Shown piece after piece: positions 9,050 through 16,539 of a DNA stretch of 36,766 bases. Source of the DNA: SZUA-254 sp031379665 (GTDB taxonomy: Bacteria > Bacteroidota > Ignavibacteria > UBA10030 > SZUA-254); NCBI GenBank assembly GCA_031379665.1, contig JANNFI010000129.1, positions 1 through 36,766 on the forward strand, read 5' to 3'. The translations under genes were made by a program, and so were the position numbers. The first letter of the stretch is position 1; the number at the start of each line of letters is the position of its first letter. Under the pieces are notes generated by a model, which was not told the origin of the DNA, did no database searches, and was given only the letters and a program-made list of their open reading frames with translations.

Positions 9050-10314
9050 CGCGTCACCCCTCTCAGGGCCTTCACCGGATGCATGCGGGCCATCCTCCAC
9101 GCGGGATACACCCCCGAGATCAATCCGAAAGCAAGGATCAGGAGGAATCCGTACAGGAAAACCCGGAGATTCATCGAAAAATGGGCGTACTGGACGAGAC
9201 CGCTGTCGTTGAGCATCCCGAGTATGATCGCCGTGCCGATGAACCCGAGGATTCCGCCGATCGCGGTCAGGATGAGGTTCTCGACGACGAACTGTCCCAC
9301 CAGCGTCGCCGACGATGCGCCGAACGATTTCCGGACGCCGATCTCCGAGGAGCGTTCGATCATCCGGCTGACGTTGAGGTTCACCAGGTTGATGGTGGGT
9401 AGCAATATAAAGAGAAGCGTGGCGATCGCCAGACCCCCCACGGCCTGAGCGGTATACGATTCGATCGTACTGTCGCCGTGCTCCGGGTTGGTGCTGTACG
9501 AGGCCCCGATGGCTTCCCGCGCGGTGGCTTCAAACATCGTCTCTGCGGCGCTCTCGAACCTGTTGTAGCTCGAGCTTGGCATCTGCACGTTGCGCAGCCG
9601 GGACTTCACCTCTCCCTTGATCCGGTCGAAGTCGGCCTCGTCGTGAGCCAGGATCAGGCCGGTGAAGTTTCCGGTCAACTGCTCCCTGTAGTTCGGGTCG
9701 GGTGTGGTGCTGACCGGTACCCAGACGTCGGCGAAGGGGATGTCCCGGTACCGGGGGACGTTCTCCACAACCCCGGCGACCCGGAATCGCTCCCGATCGA
9801 ATTCGATGAACCTCCCGACCGCCTCGGTCCCGCCGAAATATTTCGCCCTCGTGGCCTCGTTGATCACGCAAACCAAATTCGCTTCCGCCTCGTCGTCCGC
9901 CGTGATCGGACCGCCCTCGAGAAATCGGAATTCGAGGATTTTCCAGTATTCCCCGTCGGTCCGTTTGAGTGTGAGTTTGATTTCGGCCCCGTCGCGGTAC
10001 GCCGAGACCGTTCCCCCCGAGGAAAAGAGCGAAACCATCTCGACGTCGGGGAGCGTCCTGATGTATCCGTCGAGGAAGGCGTATCCCGCGTTTCCGACGT
10101 TCATCGTATTCTCGCCCGAGAGCAGGGCGTTGAACACGCCGAGGGTCCGGTCCTGTTTCGTCTCGGGGGGATAAGGCGCGAACATATTGTCGAGCGCGGC
10201 GGTGACCACCATCAGCACCACGAGTGTGAAACTGATGCCGAAGAGACTGATCAGTGTGAAGAACTTCCTCCGGAGGAGGACCTTGACGGCGATTTTAAAA
10301 TAATTTTTCAGCAT
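9046..10314 (-). CDS. MacB/FtsX-type ABC transporter permease (first permease)
   Basis: The 422-residue partner of the next permease. It starts with the cytoplasmic stub MLKNYFKIAVKVLLRRKFF, as in FtsX-domain permeases, followed by a first helix (LISLFGISFTLVVLMVV). A periplasmic MacB-PCD-like domain of about 230 residues follows, then three C-terminal helices, with the cytoplasmic coupling motif SEIGVRKSFGAS. It ends PVKALRGVTR. It lies 12 bases downstream of the ATPase gene and overlaps the next permease by four bases (ATGA), so the two are translated in step. No strong Shine-Dalgarno is visible. By family knowledge, MacB-type systems do not carry substrate through the membrane but transmit ATP-driven motion to periplasmic partners. 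Confidence 0.92.
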   Translation of the reverse strand: MLKNYFKIAVKVLLRRKFFTLISLFGISFTLVVLMVVTAALDNMFAPYPPETKQDRTLGVFNALLSGENTMNVGNAGYAFLDGYIRTLPDVEMVSLFSSGGTVSAYRDGAEIKLTLKRTDGEYWKILEFRFLEGGPITADDEAEANLVCVINEATRAKYFGGTEAVGRFIEFDRERFRVAGVVENVPRYRDIPFADVWVPVSTTPDPNYREQLTGNFTGLILAHDEADFDRIKGEVKSRLRNVQMPSSSYNRFESAAETMFEATAREAIGASYSTNPEHGDSTIESYTAQAVGGLAIATLLFILLPTINLVNLNVSRMIERSSEIGVRKSFGASSATLVGQFVVENLILTAIGGILGFIGTAIILGMLNDSGLVQYAHFSMNLRVFLYGFLLILAFGLISGVYPAWRMARMHPVKALRGVTR

Positions 10315-10326
10315 AAGGGGGCCTGT

Positions 10327-10992
10327 CTAGTTGACCTGTCTGCCGTCGAAGAGGCGAATGGTCCGCTCGGTCAGCTCTGCCATCCGGTCGTCGTGCGTGA
10401 CCATCACGATCGTCGTCTTCTCGGTTTTATTCAGGTCGAGGAGGATGTTGATGATCTCCTTCCCCATCTGGCTGTCGAGGTTGCCGGTCGGCTCGTCGGC
10501 GAGGATGATCCGCGGGTTCCCCACGATCGCCCGGGCGATGGCCACCCTCTGCTGCTGGCCGCCCGAAAGCTGTCCGGGGAAGTGGTGGATGCGGGAGCTC
10601 AGGTCGACCCGTTCCAGCGCCTTGAGGGCGAGGCGCCGGCGTTCGGCGCCGGCCATCTTCCGGTAGAGGAGGGGGATCTCGACGTTGTCCACGACGCTCA
10701 GGTCGTGAATGAGGTGGTATGTCTGGAAGATGAAGCCGAGCCGTTCGTTCCGCATCCTGGCGAGTTTCCGGTCGTCGAAGAGGTCGACCATCGAGCCGCC
10801 GATGATCAGGGTGCCGTCGGTGGGTTCGTCGAGGAGGCCCATGATGTTGAGCAGGGTGCTCTTCCCGGAGCCCGACGGGCCCATGATCGACACGAACTCG
10901 CCCTCGCGGATCTTGAGATTGATGGCCTGCAGGGCGATCGTTTCGATTTTCTCCGTCTGGTAGACCTTTTCGATGTTCTCCATCGTAATCAT
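10327..10992 (-). CDS. ABC transporter ATP-binding protein (MacB/LolD type)
   Basis: The 221-residue ATPase of the exporter. All motifs are present: Walker A GPSGSGKST at 38-46, Q-loop Gln90 in FIFQTYHL, signature LSGGQ at 142-146, Walker B IILADEP near 162-168, D-loop and switch His200 (VMVTHDD). The sequence is of the LolD/MacB/YknY type that couples to FtsX-like permeases. AAGGAA lies about 6 bases before the ATG at 10992; a second ATG three codons in is an alternative start. It sits 16 bases after the adaptor gene and 12 bases before the first permease, so it belongs to one operon. Confidence 0.96.
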   Translation of the reverse strand: MITMENIEKVYQTEKIETIALQAINLKIREGEFVSIMGPSGSGKSTLLNIMGLLDEPTDGTLIIGGSMVDLFDDRKLARMRNERLGFIFQTYHLIHDLSVVDNVEIPLLYRKMAGAERRRLALKALERVDLSSRIHHFPGQLSGGQQQRVAIARAIVGNPRIILADEPTGNLDSQMGKEIINILLDLNKTEKTTIVMVTHDDRMAELTERTIRLFDGRQVN

Positions 10993-11008
10993 CGGGCGTT
11001 CCTTGGTG

Positions 11009-12253
11009 TTATTGGATTTTGATTTCCGTGACGTTCGAGTATTCGTCCATCTCCGAGATGATGGCCTCGTCGCCCTCGGCGAGCCCGTCGATGATCTCCA
11101 CCGCGTCGAACCCGATGACGCCGCTGGTTACCGTTCGACGAATCGCGCTCCCGCCGTCGATGACGAAGATCTCCTGGCGGTTTCCCCCGGTGAGGTAGGG
11201 GCCTTTCGGCAGAATCAGCGCGCCGGCTTTCGAGCTCGTGATGAGGGAGACGTTGACGCGGAGGTTGGGGCGGAGCGAGGGGTTTGACGATTCCTTCAAC
11301 CCTACAATGATGCGAACCACGCCGTTCTCCACGTTCGGGTAGACCGTCTCCAATGTCCCGGCGAGGGTCGAATCGTTCAGCCGGACGATGGCCGCCATCC
11401 CGGGGCGCAGCGCTGCCGCGTGAACGTCTGAGAGCGTCGCCTCGACGCGGTAGTTGCTCAGGTCTGCGATCCGGGCGACGACATCGCCCCGGTGGATGCT
11501 CGACCCGATCTCGTCGCGCACCCAGGTCACCACGCCCTCGCGGTCGGCTTCGCACTCAAGCAGTTTCTTCTGGCGATGGAGGTCCTCTTTTTCCTTCAGG
11601 AGCGTGCGGGTTTCGGCGGTGATGCCTTCGAGCCGGTTCTGTAGGGACAGCTTCGTGCTCTGGATCGATTTTTCGAGGTCCTGCTTCTCGATGCCGGCAA
11701 TCCGTTGCTCCAGTTTCGTCTGGTCGAGCTGGTCCTGGGAGATGGCCCCGATCGTCATCATCTTATCCGCCTGGGCGCTCTTCGACACGAGGTACTCGAG
11801 GCGGAGGTTCTTGATGTTCAACTGGCCGGCAAGGTCGTTCAGCGTGCGTTCCATATCGAGCCGGAGCTGGGTTTTTTCGTTTTCCTTGAGCGCGAGTTCC
11901 TTCCCGGTCCGTTCCAGCGCGAGGTTTAGTTCACTCGGATCGAGGGAGAGGACCGATTCACCTTTTTTCACCGCGGTGCCCGGCTGTCTCCTCACCGAGA
12001 GCAGGCGGGTTTCGCCGGGACTGGAAATGACCTGCTCGAAATAGGGGACGGTGGTGCCGGTCGCCGAGATGGTCCCTTCGATGCTCCCCCTGCGGACGAT
12101 GCCGGTCCTGATTTCGTCGCGGTCGAGCGACGGCCGGAGAAGCGCCGATAGCAGGAGCAGAACCGCGATGCCTCCGGCGGCGACGATGCCGACCTTGATG
12201 ATTCTACCGTTCAGGCGTCTGCGAATGGTCTGATTGTCCAGGGGGCGATCCAT
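11009..12253 (-). CDS. HlyD/MacA-family periplasmic adaptor of an ABC exporter
   Basis: A 414-residue membrane-fusion protein that would bridge the ABC permeases to an outer-membrane channel. It has one N-terminal membrane anchor (residues about 20-42), then a split lipoyl/biotinyl domain (RRQPGTAVKKGESVLSLDPSEL and, later, EGVVTWVRDEIGSSIHRGDVVARI), a long helical hairpin (about 110-215) and a beta-barrel plus membrane-proximal domain to the end. The order adaptor-ATPase-permease resembles MacAB and YknXYZ. No TolC gene is present in this window, so the outer-membrane partner must be elsewhere. It is the first gene of the operon. The predicted sigma-54 transcription start lies only about two bases before its ATG, and no Shine-Dalgarno is visible. 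Confidence 0.93.
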   Translation of the reverse strand: MDRPLDNQTIRRRLNGRIIKVGIVAAGGIAVLLLLSALLRPSLDRDEIRTGIVRRGSIEGTISATGTTVPYFEQVISSPGETRLLSVRRQPGTAVKKGESVLSLDPSELNLALERTGKELALKENEKTQLRLDMERTLNDLAGQLNIKNLRLEYLVSKSAQADKMMTIGAISQDQLDQTKLEQRIAGIEKQDLEKSIQSTKLSLQNRLEGITAETRTLLKEKEDLHRQKKLLECEADREGVVTWVRDEIGSSIHRGDVVARIADLSNYRVEATLSDVHAAALRPGMAAIVRLNDSTLAGTLETVYPNVENGVVRIIVGLKESSNPSLRPNLRVNVSLITSSKAGALILPKGPYLTGGNRQEIFVIDGGSAIRRTVTSGVIGFDAVEIIDGLAEGDEAIISEMDEYSNVTEIKIQ

Positions 12254-12265
12254 GACTGCAATAGA

Positions 12266-12282
12266 GTCAAGGATCGTGCCAG
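12266..12282 (-). promoter_or_regulatory. Putative sigma-54 promoter of the exporter/two-component operon
   Basis: Read on the minus strand the sequence is CTGGCACGATCCTTGAC. This matches the sigma-54 consensus YTGGCACG-N4-TTGCW at every -24 position. The -12 part is TTGA rather than TTGC. Spacing is exact. The expected start would be near 12255, just before the adaptor ATG at 12253. The fourth and fifth genes of the operon encode a sigma-54 activator and its kinase, which supports a feedback circuit (inference). Confidence 0.6.
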
Positions 12283-12328
12283 AACGATCAGCGTGTTCCG
12301 ACCGGATTCAGCGGCGATGGGGTAACGA

Positions 12329-12346
12329 CTGTCCGCTATCGGACAG
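12329..12346. promoter_or_regulatory. Perfect palindrome, candidate enhancer site for the NtrC-type regulator
   Basis: CTGTCCG-CTAT-CGGACAG is a perfect 7-base inverted repeat centred 57 bases upstream of the -24 element. A degenerate copy (CTGTTCG-GTTT-CGGTGGG, 12349-12366) is centred exactly 20 bases, about two helical turns, further upstream. Tandem dyads in phase are typical of upstream activator sites bound by Fis-type helix-turn-helix dimers. Binding by the regulator at 6395-7774 is inferred. Confidence 0.5.
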
Positions 12347-12477
12347 CACTGTTCGGTTTCGGTGGGCCATAAAAGCATATGGGCCCGGTTGTCGGACCGA
12401 GGGGAGGCTCTCGATCGCGACGTGGATTCCGGACCCATACACACTTCTATTATAGTGACGCGGTGTTACGGTGACGC

Positions 12478-14826
12478 CTACTTAAGGAGTATCATCCTCC
12501 TCGTCTGGACGAACACTTCCGCGGATCCCTCGATCGCGATTGCCTCGATGCGGTATAAATAGACGCCGCTTGAAAGCGTCGCGCCCGCGTCGTTGCGACT
12601 GTCCCACTGGACGGACCCGAACCCGGCGCCGAGTTCACCCGCGAGTATCGTCCTCACTTCGCGTCCGGTGACGTCGTAGACGCGCAGGGTGACCCGGCTC
12701 GCCTGCGGCAGCGCAAACCCGATGGTGGTCGTCGGGTTGAACGGGTTCGGATAGTTCTGCGCGAGTGAATAGGCGTCCGGGACGACCGATTCCGTCCCGA
12801 TGCCGGTCGGTTTCGTCGAAGCTCCCATCTGCGATGCCCCCGCGAGGTTGAACACGATCCTGTCCGCATAGTAGGTCCGCAGCTGAGAGGTGTAGTTCTG
12901 GATGTTCAATTGATGGACGACCTGGTTCCCTTCATTGAGCGCATCCACCGGGATCGAGATCACCGTCCATCGGTCTGCGGGAATGTTTGACCGCGTCACT
13001 TTCGGGAGCTCTCCGGAGACATCGCTATCGAACCAGACGGCCAGGAAAAGCCCGGGTTCTTCCGGGTATACCGCGAAGCTGACGGTGTCGTACGCCGAGG
13101 TGTTCACGTCCACCGGTAAACTCCAGCTGCCGCTCCGGGCGCTGATCGAGCCCCACGCGTTCTGGACGGACTTGATCGAGGATGTGCCCTCGAACTTCTG
13201 CTCCGCCGAGTTGAACGTGTTGACGGCGCCCCACGACGCGTTGAACCAGGGGGAAGCGAGCTTATCGTCGTAGATGGTCACCGTCCCGCCGGCGGGTGGC
13301 GGGGGAGGAGGCGGAGGGGTCGAAGCGTTCCTCACAACGACCTGGACGCCCGCCGTTGTCTTCAGCCCGGCGCCGTCGGTGGCTTCCGCCGCCAGTGTGT
13401 GCGCTCCGTTCGGGACCGACGCGGAATTCCAGGAGAACGAATAGGGCGACGACGCGTCGCTCGCACCGGTGAAGTTGCCGTCCACCTTGAGCCTCATAAT
13501 GCTGATCCCCGATGCGTCGGTGGCAGTGACGCTGATCTGGATGGTGCCGGCAACGGTATCCAGGGAAGCCGGCGCAGTCAACGACACCGTCGGCGGAGTA
13601 ACGTCGCTGGGAGGCGGAGGAGGTGGCGGAGGCGGAGGGTTCACCCCGCCAGACCATTTCAGGAGCTGGGTCCCGACCCAATCACGATCGAGTCCTGGAT
13701 ACGACGTCGCGGGAAATTTTCCCGTCCCGAGATACGCTTCGGTCATATCCCAGATGGCGATTCCGCCATACCCCTTCGCCTGAAGGAGCGAGAACGCTTT
13801 CCCCATTGCCGCGTCGTAGCCGGGGGCGCCCATAAAGGAATAAAAATTCCCGTTCCTCGTGACCCAGTAGGCCCCCGCGATCGCGTCGTACTGAACGACG
13901 GGCCTTGGGCTCGCCATCAATACATCCTTGTAGAACGTGTCGTACTTGACGTCGACGTTGATGCTCCCGTCGCTCGCAGTGATTTGCTGGAACGGCGCGG
14001 TATTTCCCGGGAGCATCGCGCCCATCATATCGATGCCGACGACGATCTTCATCGGATCGAAGCCCACGGTCTGCGCCGCCTGACGCTCGACGGTCGCCGG
14101 TTCCTGTGAGCCGACCCTCTGAACAATCGTTCCGGTCGCATCCCGTGCGGTGACGGCGCAATCGTAGTACGAGACGCCCGTCCAGGTGCCCATTTTATCA
14201 TAGGCCATCAGGACGACGAACTTCAGGTACGGCTCCATCGGTTTCAACGCCGCGCCCCACTGGCTCCCGCCCGGAGACATCGTAAGGATGATGTCGGGGT
14301 TCTTCGTGGCATCGTAATAGGCTCGTTTTGACTGCAATGCCGCGTGGAGCTGTCTGACGAACGGATAGAAAATAGCCGTATCGGATTTCGAGAACGGTTC
14401 CCAATCGAAATCGAAACCGTCGTACTGGTAGGTCTCCATCGTGGATATCAGCGTGGCGATTGCGGTCGATCTGTTCGCGGCGCTGAATGCTGACGACATC
14501 CATCCGTCGCTCCCGGATCCGCCGAGGCAGAGGTAGATCGGCTTACCCGCCGCGTGGGCTTTGTCGTTGACGGGTTTTCGCCTGTCGACGAGGAGGTTGT
14601 TCCAGGTGATGGCCGAACCCGTGGAGTTCATCGGCACGGCAAAGGTTGAAAAATGCGTACCCGTATTCCATCGGAATTCGGACAACGGCATATCACCGTA
14701 ACTGCTCGACGTCCCCGGGATGTAGATATCCCACGAGGGGAGCCAGACGTATCGCACCAGCCCCTGGGCTCCAAGGAGCGAGAAGCCGGAGAGGAAAAGG
14801 AGGCATAGAATGAGGACTTTCTTCAT
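12478..14826 (-). CDS. Secreted GH18 chitinase-like glycosidase with Ig, CBM-like and T9SS domains
   Basis: A 782-residue exported glycoside hydrolase. Residues 1-20 are a signal peptide. The GH18 barrel (about 24-392) has the active-site motif YDGFDFDWEP with catalytic Glu143. A run of ten prolines (397-406) leads to an Ig-like domain (about 408-499), then eight prolines (504-511), then a beta-sandwich resembling a carbohydrate-binding module (about 515-665). The C-terminal ~100 residues form a T9SS sorting domain (NYPNPFNPTTTIGF near 691-704; SSGVYLYRIE near the end). Such proteins are exported across the outer membrane and anchored or released. Chitin or another GlcNAc polymer is the likely substrate, but GH18 also includes endo-glucosaminidases. 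AGGA lies 8 bases before the ATG. The gene stands alone, read towards the exporter operon. Confidence 0.92.
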   Translation of the reverse strand: MKKVLILCLLFLSGFSLLGAQGLVRYVWLPSWDIYIPGTSSSYGDMPLSEFRWNTGTHFSTFAVPMNSTGSAITWNNLLVDRRKPVNDKAHAAGKPIYLCLGGSGSDGWMSSAFSAANRSTAIATLISTMETYQYDGFDFDWEPFSKSDTAIFYPFVRQLHAALQSKRAYYDATKNPDIILTMSPGGSQWGAALKPMEPYLKFVVLMAYDKMGTWTGVSYYDCAVTARDATGTIVQRVGSQEPATVERQAAQTVGFDPMKIVVGIDMMGAMLPGNTAPFQQITASDGSINVDVKYDTFYKDVLMASPRPVVQYDAIAGAYWVTRNGNFYSFMGAPGYDAAMGKAFSLLQAKGYGGIAIWDMTEAYLGTGKFPATSYPGLDRDWVGTQLLKWSGGVNPPPPPPPPPPSDVTPPTVSLTAPASLDTVAGTIQISVTATDASGISIMRLKVDGNFTGASDASSPYSFSWNSASVPNGAHTLAAEATDGAGLKTTAGVQVVVRNASTPPPPPPPPAGGTVTIYDDKLASPWFNASWGAVNTFNSAEQKFEGTSSIKSVQNAWGSISARSGSWSLPVDVNTSAYDTVSFAVYPEEPGLFLAVWFDSDVSGELPKVTRSNIPADRWTVISIPVDALNEGNQVVHQLNIQNYTSQLRTYYADRIVFNLAGASQMGASTKPTGIGTESVVPDAYSLAQNYPNPFNPTTTIGFALPQASRVTLRVYDVTGREVRTILAGELGAGFGSVQWDSRNDAGATLSSGVYLYRIEAIAIEGSAEVFVQTRRMILLK

Positions 14827-14865
14827 TTTCAGGTTCCTTTTGTTGGTTTAATTCGGATGTATTTA

Positions 14866-14994
14866 CGTCCGCGAGCTTGCTGCATTGTTGCGGACGGTTC
14901 GGATGGTGCCCGCGTCAGACGCGGATAATCACGTTGAACCCTCGACCGCAGGATCGCGGCCGGGTGTCATCGCGGTTCAGCGTGATAGCTGAAC
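14866..14994. other. Cluster of perfect inverted repeats between the GH18 and glycosylase genes
   Basis: Three perfect 7-base dyads follow each other: CGTCCGC (14866-14872) with GCGGACG (14890-14896), CCGCGTC-A-GACGCGG (14910-14924), and GTTCAGC-N6-GCTGAAC (14975-14994). They lie in the 416-base gap upstream of two divergent genes. They could be operators or a structured leader RNA. No known RNA family is recognised. The rest of the gap (14995-15242) is open in one frame but shows no recognisable protein and has no good start signal. Confidence 0.35.
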
Positions 14995-15242
14995 GCTATG
15001 GAGGAGTGAAGCGAGAGCGCACTATGTGGTCGTACAATGATTATACTCACGGGTGCCCGGTAATGTTCCCGTTTCCCCCGAATAAAATATTCAGCGCAGA
15101 ATGGCTCGAAAAGCGGTCAATGACGAAATACGAATGGGTAGATGCGGCCTGGCCTCTTGGAACTCACGGCGCCGTTGCCTACCTTGACTCGTCATCATTG
15201 GTGTTTCATCGCCCCCGCATAGTCGCACCCGAAGGATCCTCA

Positions 15243-15839
15243 ATGCTCCCTGAAATACTGGCCCGAAACCTGCGCGTGCTTTTCGTCGGAACGACCGTCG
15301 CCGAAACCTCCAACGAGCTGGGGTTCTACTACCTCGGCCCGAACAACCGGTTCTGGGGCCTGCTCGAGTACGCCGGCATCACGCCGGTCTCCGTCGTCAC
15401 GCCGCAGGAGCGAAAAATCCTACTCGACACACTGAAAACCCACGCCCTCACCGAGGTCTACAAGAAACTCTTCTTTGAGAAGAAGGAGGGGGTTCTGGCG
15501 AAGCATCGCATTGGCTTGACCGACCTGAACCGCCGCAGGGTGTTCAGCAACGACGACGAACCGGACGCCAGGCCCACCCCCGAGGACGTCCGGAGATTCA
15601 TCCTCAAGGTGGAGAAGTTCCAGCCACGGGTCGTCGCGTTCGTCGCGAACCTCGAAGTATTCGAGAACTGCTTCAAACCCCTCTACCCGTCGGCGACCCG
15701 GCTCCGGGGGAAACAAGACTTCACGATCGGCGCGTCCGAAGTGTGGCTCCTCGGGAGCACCAGCGGCCGTGTCAAGGATAGCGAGGCCCTGGAGCAGGTT
15801 TTCGAGGACCTCGAAGCCAGGATCAGGACCGATGCCTGA
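15243..15839 (+). CDS. Uracil/mismatch-specific DNA glycosylase-like protein (Mug/TDG branch)
   Basis: A 198-residue protein of the uracil-DNA glycosylase superfamily, which excises damaged or mispaired pyrimidines. The fold markers are in order: LRVLFVGTTVAETSNELGFY (motif 1 with the following loop), GPNNRFWGLLEYAGITP, GLTDLNRR, PRVVAFVAN and the late motif WLLGSTSG. In Mug/TDG the first motif is GINPG with a catalytic Asn; here that position is Thr, and the second motif is GSTSG rather than NPSG, so it belongs to a divergent branch. AAGGA at 15232-15236 sits six bases before the ATG at 15243 and the domain starts there. The frame is open back to 14877, but those 122 residues are unlike any glycosylase. 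Base-excision function is inferred from the family. Confidence 0.75.
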   Translation: MLPEILARNLRVLFVGTTVAETSNELGFYYLGPNNRFWGLLEYAGITPVSVVTPQERKILLDTLKTHALTEVYKKLFFEKKEGVLAKHRIGLTDLNRRRVFSNDDEPDARPTPEDVRRFILKVEKFQPRVVAFVANLEVFENCFKPLYPSATRLRGKQDFTIGASEVWLLGSTSGRVKDSEALEQVFEDLEARIRTDA

Positions 15840-15924
15840 CACGGGAACCCGGAACCCGTTCGGATCGCGATTTGATATCCCCGAACGATTTGATATCTTG
15901 ATGGAAATCCCACGGAGCTGACCT

Positions 15925-16527
15925 ATGAAAAAAAATCCGGACGCCCAGTGCCATTGCGGTAGCAAGAAAACCTACCGTCACTGCCACAAACCGAAAGATG
16001 ACAGGAACCGGATGTTCCTCTTCATCGGAGTGGTCCTCGGGGGAATATTCCTGGCGAAAATGATGTTTGGACCCGATCCCAAGATTCCAGCGGCTCCCCC
16101 GGGAAAGGTGTGGTCCGAAGAACACGGGCACTACCACGACGCGCCGCAAAGTGGGGCTCAACCATCCGCCGGCGGACCCGCCGGTGGGACCGGTGCGGCC
16201 GGCTCTCCAGGCGGCGCTGCCGGCTCTGCTGCTGGCGCCCCCGGATCGGTCATCGCACCCCCGCCGCCCGGTCAGAACATTCCCGAGCCTGCAGGTGGCA
16301 CGCCGGCCGGGAAAGTCTGGTCGCCCGAACACGGACACTACCACGACCTGCAACCCTCCGCCGGTCAATCCCCGATCTCACTCCCGGGTCAATCACCCAT
16401 TACGACCCCGGGATCGCAGGCGGCACCGGCCGGCATTACGAATACGCCGCAGCCGGCAGGCCCCGTTCCGACAGGGAAGGTCTGGTCCACCGAACACGGA
16501 CACTGGCACGACGCGCCGAAGCCCTGA
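15925..16527 (+). CDS. SEC-C zinc-knuckle membrane protein with three GKVWSxEHGHYHD repeats
   Basis: A 200-residue protein of unknown function. Residues 9-21 form a SEC-C type metal knuckle (CHCGSKKTYRHCH: Cys9, Cys11, Cys20, His21). One membrane helix follows (about 30-47). The rest is a Pro/Gly/Ala-rich linker carrying three near-identical 13-residue repeats, GKVWS[EPT]EHGH[YW]HD. Each repeat has three histidines and a terminal Asp, which suggests metal binding. With the knuckle inside and the repeats outside, the protein would have a metal site on each face of the membrane (inference). GGAG lies seven bases before the ATG. The YchF-type gene starts 12 bases after the stop, so the two are probably co-transcribed. 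SEC-C knuckles are best known from SecA, where they bind zinc. Confidence 0.8.
   Translation: MKKNPDAQCHCGSKKTYRHCHKPKDDRNRMFLFIGVVLGGIFLAKMMFGPDPKIPAAPPGKVWSEEHGHYHDAPQSGAQPSAGGPAGGTGAAGSPGGAAGSAAGAPGSVIAPPPPGQNIPEPAGGTPAGKVWSPEHGHYHDLQPSAGQSPISLPGQSPITTPGSQAAPAGITNTPQPAGPVPTGKVWSTEHGHWHDAPKP
16102..16512 (+). repeat. Three 39-base coding repeats (HGHYHD motif)
   Basis: Units lie at 16102-16140, 16309-16347 and 16474-16512. They encode GKVWSEEHGHYHD, GKVWSPEHGHYHD and GKVWSTEHGHWHD, and are preceded by PPP, TPA and PT-type turns. The spacers between them differ in length and sequence, so the repeats are conserved while the linkers drift. Confidence 0.85.
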
Positions 16528-16539
16528 ACCGGGATCGCA

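Larger units (their letters stand above)
12254..12477. other. Intergenic control region between the GH18 gene and the exporter operon
   Basis: This 224-base gap holds the sigma-54 element, the palindrome and its degenerate copy. On the minus strand it also contains a TATAAT hexamer (12454 down to 12449) without a good -35 match, a possible weak housekeeping promoter. No coding frame or terminator for the GH18 gene is convincing here. Direct repeats GTGACGC occur at about 12455 and 12471. Confidence 0.4.

Noticed and set aside
9478..11022. 514-codon open frame on the plus strand
   Set aside because: It lies wholly opposite the permease and ATPase genes, has no family features and is rich in Arg/Asp/Val, as expected for the shadow of GC-rich codons.
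14877..15242. N-terminal extension of the DNA glycosylase-like gene
   Set aside because: The domain and a well-spaced AAGGA both point to the ATG at 15243; the extension crosses dyads and shows no protein features.
16102..16512. Regularly spaced repeats as a CRISPR-like array
   Set aside because: Only three units, in frame, with unequal spacers and a conserved peptide; they are coding repeats.
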